Of a stretch of 64,000 bases of DNA, positions 7,647-16,300 are shown one piece after another. The notes under the pieces are model-generated. The model was not told where the DNA came from. It worked only from the letters and a program-made list of their open reading frames with translations, and ran no database searches. The translations under genes and the position numbers were made by a program. Position 1 is the stretch's first letter. Each line of letters starts with the position of its first letter. This stretch comes from an uncultured Planctomycetaceae bacterium (lineage in GTDB: Bacteria; Planctomycetota; Planctomycetia; Pirellulales; Pirellulaceae): positions 35,711 to 99,710 of the forward strand of contig CAIPEB010000087.1 in assembly GCA_903863885.1 (NCBI GenBank), given 5' to 3'.

Positions 7647-10285
7647 AACTGCACCAAGTACTCGTCACCCTGTTTCTCTTGATCAATGCGGCGGTTTTCG
7701 CTGCTGACTCGCCGACGCAATTGCGTGTCGTCAATGGCGACTTCAGCGACCTCAGCGGGCTTAAGCCGTTCGGCGGGTCAGGATGGTATCAGGGCTTTCC
7801 TGCCGGTTGGAAGTCATCAGCGGAAACGCCGTTTTACTCGGTCCACACGGGCGAAGACGGAAAGCAATCAGCCTGCAATCCATCGACGCTCGGCTTCCTC
7901 GAACAGAACGTCGGAACACTAGCTCAGAACGCCGATGTGGTGCTCACCGTGGATGTGGCCGACATTTGGCACAAGGGCGCAGAGTTAAGTGCGGAAATTC
8001 GCGATGCGGATGGCGAGACGCTCTGCGGTATTCAACTCAAACCGGGCCGCGCGCAGCGTCTGGTTGCGGGAAAAGTGCCCGCCGGCACACCCGTCGTCAT
8101 TCGATTTCATGCGTTGAACGGTACGACGCCCGCATTAGACAACGTGTCCGTCGCGAGCTCCGCACCCGGCTCCCACGTTCCAACGCCGCAATTGAAGATC
8201 CGCCGCTTTCAGCCGGACCAACCGTTGGCCCGCGCCCGCCGTGTGGCTTCGGTCTCCGCGGACTTGGAAAACCTCGGCACTGAGGATGTTGATCTGGACG
8301 TTACGCTCTCGCTGCCGGACGGAGTCCGCCTGGTGACTTCCAACGCAACCAAACCTGTTTCTGTCCGGCCGTCGGAAGGGTGGTCGCGGCTGACATGGAC
8401 TCTCGAATCTGCCGAAGCAATGGCCGCCGACCTGGTTCTGGAACTCAAGACGGCGAACGGGGCCCCTGTCGCACAACAGTCCCTGCGGATGCTCTTTCTA
8501 CCGCCCGTGGAAGAGTCTTCGCCTCCCTATATTCCTGAGCCTGAGGCGGCTCCCACCTCGATGCTCGTCGGCGCGCATCACTGTCCGCTGTGGGAGGCGG
8601 ATAAGCCGCAGATGTGGCTGAACGTCCTCAAGCATCCGGAAAGGACGCCCGCGCTCGGATTCTACTCGCAGGAGAATCCGGAGGTCTCCGATTGGGAAAC
8701 CAAGTGGGCGGTCGAACACGGCATCTCATTCTTCGTCTACTGCTGGTACCGCACGGAGCAGGGCGGCGCGGTGAAGACGCGGTTCGGCAGCGCGATTCAC
8801 GACGCATTGTTCAAATCACGCTTCGTGAACAAGATGAAATTTACGCTCATGTGGGAGAACCAGTCGCGAGGCCAGGCGGGCGTGGCTGACGAAAAGGACC
8901 TGTTTACCAACTTGCTCCCTTATTGGATCGAAAACTATTTCAAGCATCCGAGCTATCTGAAGGTGGACAACAAGCCGGTGCTGTTCATTTACCGGCCGGA
9001 GTTTCTCGTCGATGATCTTGGCGGCGTCGCGAACGTGGCGATGGCATTCTCGCGCATGCGGCAGGTGTGCCGCGAGTCCGGATTTGACGGGTTATATCTG
9101 CTGGGGGAATACCGCGGCACGGACCCGAAACACCTGGAGCTGATGAAGAGCCTGGGGCTCGACTACACGTTCGCCTATTGCTGGCACGTGCACGGAAGTC
9201 CCGCTCCAGAGCAGGCCATCCAGACGCAGATGGACTACATCCGGAAAACGCAGGATCTCAATATCCTGCCGCAGGTGGTTACCGTATCTCAGGCCTGGAG
9301 CGGGTGGAGCGACGAAGGTTCCATCTGGAAGATCCCTCCGCCGAAGTTCGAAACGCTGCTGCGACTGGCCAAGGAGTTCTCGGCGGCACTGCCGAAGGAG
9401 CAACTTGGCAGCAGAATGCTCCTGCTGGATAATTGGAACGAATGGGGCGAAGGCCACTATATCGCGCCCTATCGAGAATATGGATTCGGCTATCTCGACG
9501 CTGTGCGTCGAGTCTTTTCGACCGCGCCGGACGAGCACCACGACCTTCTGCCGGAAGACATTGGCCGAGGTCCATACGATGCGGACGTCCGCACGTATTT
9601 CGAGGACCGAAATCAGAAGGAACGACTCGCCTCGAAGCGTGTCAAGAAAGCAGACTCGCCGGTGGGACTGGTGTCGTGGTGGACGTTCGACGAGCCTGCC
9701 GACTTTCCGGTCGCGCTCGACTATTCCGGTCACAGGAATGGCGGCTTCCTGGAAAAGATGCAGCGAGCGCCGGGATTGGGAGGCTGCGCTCTGGTCTGCG
9801 ATGGCGGCAGCGTTCTTCTGCCGCGCAGCCCGGTGCTGGGGTCGCTCCGGCAATTCACAGTCGAGTGCCGCGTTCGGACCGACCTCGCCGCTCAGGACAA
9901 TCATTGGATCGTCAACAGCGTGTTCAATAACAACACAACCAGCGGCTTTCGGTTGGGGGTGCTGCACGGCAAGCCGTGTTTCCAGGTGCCGCAGACCGCC
10001 TGGAGCCATCATCTCATCGGCAACGAGCCGCTGCCGGTCGGAAAGTGGGTGCACCTTGCCGCGACTTTCGACGGCAGTACGATGCGACTCTACATGGATG
10101 GAAAAGAGTGCGGCACAATGTCTCGCCCCGGCGTTCTTTTGCCGACGGACGGCCGCTTTGTTCTGGGCAGTTATGATGTGGGGCATCCCTCGTATTTCCA
10201 GGGCCTGCTCGATGACGTCCGGATTTACCGGCGCGTGCTTGCGGCCGAAGAAATCCTGAATTGCGCTGCAATGCCCGCGCTTTGA
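7643..10285 (+). CDS. Secreted WbsX/GH99-like protein with C-terminal LamG-type domain
   Basis: 880 residues with a signal peptide (MKLHQVLVTLFLLINAAVFAAD). Residues ~25-290 hold beta-rich, carbohydrate-binding-like sequence. Residues ~305-635 match the WbsX/GH99-like family: FFVYCWYRTEQGG, FTLMWENQ, and the hallmark NWNEWGEGHYIAPYREYGFG followed by YLDAV. Residues ~670-870 are a LamG/concanavalin-A-like jelly roll (LVSWWTFDEP, WVHLAATFDGSTMRLYMDG, FQGLLDDVRIYRR). WbsX domains occur both in polysaccharide biosynthesis and in secreted glycan hydrolases. The signal peptide and LamG module argue for an extracytoplasmic glycan-active enzyme here. The start overlaps the stop of the previous gene by 4 nt. 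Confidence 0.85.
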   Translation: MKLHQVLVTLFLLINAAVFAADSPTQLRVVNGDFSDLSGLKPFGGSGWYQGFPAGWKSSAETPFYSVHTGEDGKQSACNPSTLGFLEQNVGTLAQNADVVLTVDVADIWHKGAELSAEIRDADGETLCGIQLKPGRAQRLVAGKVPAGTPVVIRFHALNGTTPALDNVSVASSAPGSHVPTPQLKIRRFQPDQPLARARRVASVSADLENLGTEDVDLDVTLSLPDGVRLVTSNATKPVSVRPSEGWSRLTWTLESAEAMAADLVLELKTANGAPVAQQSLRMLFLPPVEESSPPYIPEPEAAPTSMLVGAHHCPLWEADKPQMWLNVLKHPERTPALGFYSQENPEVSDWETKWAVEHGISFFVYCWYRTEQGGAVKTRFGSAIHDALFKSRFVNKMKFTLMWENQSRGQAGVADEKDLFTNLLPYWIENYFKHPSYLKVDNKPVLFIYRPEFLVDDLGGVANVAMAFSRMRQVCRESGFDGLYLLGEYRGTDPKHLELMKSLGLDYTFAYCWHVHGSPAPEQAIQTQMDYIRKTQDLNILPQVVTVSQAWSGWSDEGSIWKIPPPKFETLLRLAKEFSAALPKEQLGSRMLLLDNWNEWGEGHYIAPYREYGFGYLDAVRRVFSTAPDEHHDLLPEDIGRGPYDADVRTYFEDRNQKERLASKRVKKADSPVGLVSWWTFDEPADFPVALDYSGHRNGGFLEKMQRAPGLGGCALVCDGGSVLLPRSPVLGSLRQFTVECRVRTDLAAQDNHWIVNSVFNNNTTSGFRLGVLHGKPCFQVPQTAWSHHLIGNEPLPVGKWVHLAATFDGSTMRLYMDGKECGTMSRPGVLLPTDGRFVLGSYDVGHPSYFQGLLDDVRIYRRVLAAEEILNCAAMPAL

Positions 10286-10640
10286 CGGCCCGGTGGATGA
10301 CACGATCGCGATGATACTGACTCGGCCCGGCGAACACGCGAATTGTCCGAGAAGTGCAGAGTTCACAAGAATGATATTGTGTCGCGATGCATCCAACAGC
10401 CAGCGGCGCGATACTGCCAAGTCGGCAGTGGCTTGAGCAAGTCCTCCGGCGGATTCGGCGTTTAAGGCTCGGGACTGGTTGCAACTTTCGCATTGACGAT
10501 CGTTGCTCCAACGCCCAGAATCCCATCGGATGGCGATATCGGACAAAAAGCGGACTCGGTTTGAACCGCACGTTTTGGCGGTGATACTGGACAGCCGGCG
10601 CTTTGTAAATCGACCGGGCCGCTCGAGCGGTTGAGTCGTT
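10286..10640. other. Intergenic region upstream of the metal-efflux locus
   Basis: 355 bp between the LamG protein and the Cys-rich exported protein. No conserved coding sequence, RNA gene or clear terminator hairpin was recognised. It probably holds the promoter of the efflux locus, but no convincing -35/-10 pair could be fixed. Confidence 0.4.
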
Positions 10641-11108
10641 ATGAGTTATGCTCGCAGTATGAAGTGCCGATCGGTGGTGTGGATAGCGGCAGCCTTGCTG
10701 CCGATCCATTCGTTTACTACCTACTCGTGCGCTTGCACTTCAGACGCGGCAAAGCCTCGATGTGCCGCGGCGTCGCAGCGGACCGCTTCGTGCTGTTGCC
10801 ATCGAGGACTGAAAACTGCCCTTTCCGATTGGCAGACGCGAGCCACCAGTTGTTTTGCAGGGAGGTCCAGCCAGCGGCAGCACGATTGTGACTGTGCGGA
10901 TGGATGCCTCTGCAACTCGCGTTCATCGCCCGGCAGCCCAGGGCAGGGCCTGCTTCTGAAGCGGGTCTGCACTCCGGCGTGGGCCCTGCCCCACGCTGAT
11001 GCCTCCGCCATACCGCACTTTAATTGCGTTTCGCAGATCGTGAGTTGGGGTCCAAACCTGCAATCTGTCTCCGATATCTGCGTCCTGTTCTGCCGCTTTC
11101 TGATCTGA
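10641..11108 (+). CDS. Cysteine-rich exported protein upstream of the efflux operon (hypothetical)
   Basis: 155 residues from ATG 10641, or 149 from ATG 10659, which starts directly with a signal-peptide-like stretch (MKCRSVVWIAAALLPIHSF). The mature part has 16 cysteines by eye, in clusters such as CACTSD, ASCCCHRG, CDCADGCLC and, near the end, CVLFCRFL, plus histidines. Composition and position just before a CusB-like adaptor suggest a periplasmic metal-binding or metal-sensing accessory. I recall small Cys/His-rich genes in this position in other planctomycetes but cannot verify homology. No strong ribosome-binding site is visible, so spurious coding cannot be excluded. Confidence 0.5.
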   Translation: MSYARSMKCRSVVWIAAALLPIHSFTTYSCACTSDAAKPRCAAASQRTASCCCHRGLKTALSDWQTRATSCFAGRSSQRQHDCDCADGCLCNSRSSPGSPGQGLLLKRVCTPAWALPHADASAIPHFNCVSQIVSWGPNLQSVSDICVLFCRFLI

Positions 11109-11422
11109 TTCCGCTCCCGCCGCAGAGATTCCGCGCGCACTCGCAAGAAATCAGCCGGGCCGTCTGTCGCGGTTGCATCTGTTGCGAGACCTATCTCTGG
11201 GCTCTGATTTCACGGCTTGTCTTCGATAGTTGTTTTTGGTTCTGGGGCGTCGTCACTTTCAAACCGGAAAAGAACTGAATTTGTCTCGGATCAACGGCGG
11301 ACGATTCGTCCTGCGCCACTGTGTTTTCAAGCGCCTTGCCGAAAACTGGCGTCGCTCGCAATCGAACGGCCGCTGGAAGAGCGGATCGCACCGTCACTTT
11401 GATGTGATGTGAGGAGGTTGCC
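11109..11422. other. Intergenic region before the efflux adaptor gene
   Basis: 314 bp with no recognisable gene. It ends in a strong GAGGAGG ribosome-binding site at 11411-11417, before the GTG start of the adaptor at 11423. No terminator or operator was identified. Confidence 0.4.
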
Positions 11423-13267
11423 GTGACTGATCAACATTCGCCCAATGACATTGTGGTTAAGTCTCCGGAGGTTGCGGCATCCGCCAAATATGCGGACGAC
11501 TTGCCGACAACGGGCCGGCAGAAGGCGTGGCTTGTATTTCTGGTGATTATGAAGCGTGTGCGGTTCATTCTGATCCTGATGAGCATCGGCATGTTCATCG
11601 TCTACTGGGAAACGGTAAAGAACTACTGGGACAAGTTCACCCGGCCCTCGGCGATTGCCGCAAAGCGGTTGTCTTCGGGGCAGGAGTTCTTCTGTCCGAT
11701 GGATCCGCAGGTGATTCGCGCGAGCTATGAGCAGAACGGCGATGTTCCCAAGTGCCCTATCTGCGGAATGCCGTTGTCCGTCCGGCAGAAAGGCAAAGCG
11801 CCGGTTCTGCCGGAAGGGATTGCCAGCCGAGTGCAATTCTCTCCCGAGCGAGTGCAGATGGCTGGTATCAAAACCGTTTCGGTTACCTACCGTCCGATGG
11901 TGAAGCAGACCGTCACTGTCGGCTATGTCACGTTCGATGAGACCCGATTGTCGCGAGTGGTAAGTCGCGTTTCAGGCTACATCGAGAGACTATACGTCGA
12001 TAACACATATGCCGCAGTGAATGAGGGAGAGCCGCTCGCGGAGATCTATAGTCCGGATCTATTCAGCGCAGCGCAAGAGCTGGTGATTGCTTCCAAGCAA
12101 ACAAATCTGAGCGATTTGACTCAAACTGTCAGCACGAAGCTCCGTCTCCTGGGTGTCAGCGAACCGGAGATTGATGCAATCCGGAAAGCCGGCGTCGCTT
12201 CACCGCGTCTGGTGATTCGTTCGCCGCGGTCGGGTTATGTCATCGATAAGAAGATCGTGGCAGGTGCAAGCGTAGAAGCCGGAATGACTCTGTTGGATGT
12301 TGCGGATCTCTCGCAGGTGTGGATCGAAGCGGACGTTTTTGAAAAGGATGTCGTGTTTCTGCAGCAAGGCCAGGCGGTGACGGCACGTTTGGAAGCGTTT
12401 CCGAATCGCGAATTTGCAGGAAGCATCAGTCTCATTTATCCCGAGCTGAATGCAGCGACTCGCACGAACCGCGTCCGTTTCAGCCTCGCGAATCCGGCGC
12501 GAGAGTTACGACCGGGGATGTTCGCTGAAGTCGCAATTGAAACACCTCTCGATGCGATCGGCCCGTTCAATCGGATGGCGGAAACGGGCGTGGCCAACGT
12601 GCTGGCTTCAGCCGGCAAGGACACCGGGCACAAGCAAGGCGAGTTCCTTGCTGTTCCGGAGCGGGCCGTCGTGGATAGCGGCAAGAAGAGGATCGTATAT
12701 GTGGCACGTGAGAATGGAGTATTTGAAGGCGTCGAAGTTGAATTGGGGCCGCGCAACGACGACTACTATCCGGTGCTTCGAGGCTTGCGCGCAGGGGACC
12801 AGGTCGCGGCGGCAGGCGGATTTCTGATCGATGCCGAGACGCGGCTCAATCCGGCCGCGGCTTCGACGTTCTTTGGTGCCAGCGGCGGTCCACAGGCCAG
12901 CGAAGAACGGCCAACGAATGCCGCACCCGATTCGTCGAACAAGGGCTCGACGCCAGACCGGCACGCCAATCGCGACAATACGGCTCTCGTGACTCCATCA
13001 CCGGAAGATCTCAAGAACATCGCATCTCTACCGGAAGAGGACCGCAGACTGGCTCTCGCCCAGCAAGATTGCCCGATCACGCTTGAGGCGCTGGGTTCCA
13101 TGGGAGCACCTTTGAAGATCATGCTCAGCGGACAACCGGTGTTTGTCTGCTGTAAGGGATGCATTGGCAAAGCCAAGCGTGCTCCGCAAGAGACGCTCGC
13201 GACGGTGGCCAAACTGAAATCGGCAGTCGCAAGCCAGTCGTCCAAGGGCGCGAAGTCGCCACACTGA
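11423..13267 (+). CDS. cusB: CusB-like RND efflux periplasmic adaptor with N- and C-terminal metal-binding modules
   Basis: 614 residues; GTG start with GAGGAGG 5 nt upstream. A single membrane anchor lies at ~44-64 (FILILMSIGMFIVYW). Next comes a heavy-metal-binding domain at ~88-115 (FFCPMDPQV ... CPICGMPL). Residues ~130-480 form the membrane-fusion core: VKQTVTVGYVTFDE, then the lipoyl/barrel segments VVSRVSGYIERLYV and LVIRSPRSGYVIDKK, and finally LRPGMFAEVAIET. The C-terminal ~80 residues carry a second metal module (DCPITLEALG ... VFVCCKGC), the same type as in the neighbouring protein at 17696-18190. It links the inner-membrane pump to the TolC-like channel in a tripartite heavy-metal exporter, probably for Cu/Ag, although the ion cannot be proved from sequence. 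Confidence 0.93.
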   Translation: MTDQHSPNDIVVKSPEVAASAKYADDLPTTGRQKAWLVFLVIMKRVRFILILMSIGMFIVYWETVKNYWDKFTRPSAIAAKRLSSGQEFFCPMDPQVIRASYEQNGDVPKCPICGMPLSVRQKGKAPVLPEGIASRVQFSPERVQMAGIKTVSVTYRPMVKQTVTVGYVTFDETRLSRVVSRVSGYIERLYVDNTYAAVNEGEPLAEIYSPDLFSAAQELVIASKQTNLSDLTQTVSTKLRLLGVSEPEIDAIRKAGVASPRLVIRSPRSGYVIDKKIVAGASVEAGMTLLDVADLSQVWIEADVFEKDVVFLQQGQAVTARLEAFPNREFAGSISLIYPELNAATRTNRVRFSLANPARELRPGMFAEVAIETPLDAIGPFNRMAETGVANVLASAGKDTGHKQGEFLAVPERAVVDSGKKRIVYVARENGVFEGVEVELGPRNDDYYPVLRGLRAGDQVAAAGGFLIDAETRLNPAAASTFFGASGGPQASEERPTNAAPDSSNKGSTPDRHANRDNTALVTPSPEDLKNIASLPEEDRRLALAQQDCPITLEALGSMGAPLKIMLSGQPVFVCCKGCIGKAKRAPQETLATVAKLKSAVASQSSKGAKSPH

Positions 13268-13320
13268 ACAGCCTCCCGACGTCTGCCCCGAGCCATGCGA
13301 GTCGTCTGTGAGAGCTTTCC

Positions 13321-16300
13321 ATGATTGAACACATCATCGAGTTTTCGATACGCAATCGATTCGTTGTCATTCTGCTCTTCCTGGGCGTAGTGGTTTGGGG
13401 GATCTATGCGGTCGTCAACACTCCGATCGATGCGATACCGGATCTTTCAGAAAACCAGGTGATCGTGTTTACCGACTGGATGGGGCGCAGCCCGAAGGAG
13501 ATTGAAGACCAGATCACGTATCCGCTCTCGGTGAACTTGCAGGGACTGGCGGGGGTCAAGGCGGTACGATCGTCGAGCGAGTTCAATTTCTCGATGATCA
13601 ATATCATCTTTGAGGACAGCGTCGACTTCTATTTCGCGCGCCAGCGAGTCATGGAGCGTCTCACGTTGGCCGGGACTTTCCTGCCGCCGGGCGTCGTTCC
13701 CTATCTGGCACCCGATGCGACCGCGTTAGGGCAGATCTTCTGGTACACGGTCGAGGGAAAAGGTTACGACGCCGGGCGGTTGCGGGCCATTCAGGACTGG
13801 TATGTTCGCTACCAGTTGAATTCGGTGCCGGGCGTCGCACAGGTGGCCTCAGCGGGCGGGTTTCCCATCGAGTACCAGGTGGATGTGGATCCCAACAAAC
13901 TGCGTGCCTACGACGTCACGCTGGGGGAGTTGTTCGCGGCAGTTGCTCGTTCGAATTCGGCAGTGGGGGGCAAGGTCATCCAGAAGGGGAACGCCGAGTA
14001 CATCGTGCGGGGCGTCGGGTGGATTCGCGACACAAAGGACATCGAGAAGATCGTCGTAAAGGCCGACCAGAAGCGAGGTACGCCAATCTACATTTCCAAC
14101 CTCGCCACGGTCACGCTTGGGCCGGAGTTCCGGCGAAGCGTTTTGGAGAAGGACGGTCAGGAGGCGGTGGGTGCCGTGGTGATGATGCGTCACGGCGAGA
14201 ACCCACTTCAAGTGACCAGCCGCATCAAGAAGAAGATCGAGCAACTGCAGGCAGGGCTTCCCGCTGGAGTTCGAATTGTCCCGTTTTACGATCGCACGCG
14301 GCTCATCCACGGAGCCATCGAGACGCTTGGCGAAACCCTGCTGCACGAAATGATCATCGCTTCAGTGGCCATTCTCCTGATTCTCATGCATTTCCGCAGC
14401 GCCTTTGTCATCTGCATCACGTTGCCGCTTGCCGCGCTCGTTTCGTTCATCCTGATGCGCCATTTCGACATAGCGTCGAACATCATGTCCCTCTCGGGCA
14501 TCGCGATTTCAATCGGCATTCTGGTCGATCAGGCCATTGTGATGGTCGAGAACGCCACGCATCATTTGACGGAGCATTTCGGGCATCATCGCAAGATCAC
14601 CGGCGATACTCGCGAAATTGTGATCACCGCCTGCCGCATGGTAGGCCGGCCGATCTTCTTCTCGGTGATGATCATACTGATCTCGTTTATCCCTGTGTTT
14701 GCGCTGAGTGGCCGCGACGGCAAAACGTTTCACCCGCTGGCATTCACCAAGAGCTTTGCCATGCTGGGCGTCGCGATCATCTCGATCACGCTGGTGCCGG
14801 CCTTGATCCCAACGTTCATTAAGGGACGCCTTCGCAGCGAGGAGGAAAGCTGGCTGGTTCGAAACCTCATCGGCATCTACAAGCCGTGGCTCACGTGGCT
14901 CATGCCTCGCCGCAATCTGGCCATGTGGTCTTTCTCGGCGCTGCTGATCGTCGGCGCCGGCCTGTTTCCGCTGGATGCCGTAGTGGGCATTGAATGGCGA
15001 ACGTGTTTTCTTGCGATCACCGGGATAACGATGCTGGGCACGCTCATTTTCATTGTGGGCCCGCAGTGGCAAGCATTGTCGTTCGTCACTCTGGCCGCGC
15101 TTGCCCTCGCATCCTACAACTTTCCCAAGATCGGCACCGACTACATGCCGCCGCTGGATGAAGGCAGCATTCTCGACATGCCCGTCACGGCGCCGCGCGT
15201 GTCAGTCACGCAGGCCACCGATGACCTCAAGGCCCGAGACAAACTGCTGCGACAGTTTCCCGAAGTGGAACTGGTTGTCGGCAAGGCGGGGCGGGCAGAC
15301 ACTCCCACCGACCCTTCGCCATTGGACATGGTCGAGTCGGTGATCACTTTGCGGCCGAAAGAGTTCTGGCCCAGACGCAAACTGCGATACAATGACGCCG
15401 CAAGGCAGTCGGCCGTGATCCTCGCGGCGCTCCAGCGCGAAAAACTGGTTGAGCCGATCCGCGATGACAGCGAGCGCCTCGCGGTGCTCGACCCAACCAC
15501 GATGAATGCCCTGACGCGAATGGACGAGACGATGCGACGCTTCGTCCAGTTGCGTTATCAGGAGTTCGAGGCAGATCTGGGGCCTCGACTGCTGCGGGAG
15601 TTTGTCGAGGAACTGACAGCCCGCTGGCGCCGGGCCGGTGAGTTGCGACGGCCTGTGGGCGAAGCCGAGATGGCTCGGCTTGTCGGCGAGTTGCAGCAGG
15701 AGTTTGCAGACATCCTGACGGCAGGTGCCGCTCAGGAGGATGTGAATCGCCTCGTTCAGAAAATTGCCGAGAAGCTGGCGGCCCAGAAGACTGTCATTAT
15801 GTCGCCCGGTCTTCTTTCACCCCGATTCAGCAGGCCGCGGGAGCTGTGGCTTGGTCTCGTCGGTGTGCTCGGCAGCGAGCGGCCCACGCTCTTCACGGAA
15901 ATGCTGGACTTCATTACGACAAGGCGCGAGTCGCTGTGGCGCGGACACACACGCAATTTGGATTATGAGGTCTTTGACCAGGCCGTCGCAGCCTACGATC
16001 GCTTCGCGCTTGACGAGCTGCGCGCGGTCGCTCAGCAGAACGGACTCTGGGCAGAGACGAACGACGAAGCGGCAGAACAGCGGCGACTTAACGAACTTCG
16101 CTCGGAGCTGGATACAGCCTGGGCTCCTCATCTGTTTCTCTGGAAGAACGACAGGGATGCACTGCTGAAGGAACTCGACAGCTCGATCCGTGTTCCGGGT
16201 TGGGCAAATATCTGGACACAGCCCATCATCAATCGCATCGATATGCTGGCGACCGGCGTGCGGACGATGATCGGAGTGAAGGTGTTCGGAAACGACCTCG

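Noticed and set aside
9092..10546. 484-codon minus-strand ORF opposite the WbsX-LamG gene
   Set aside because: Antisense frame of recognised domains; no ribosome-binding site or domain.
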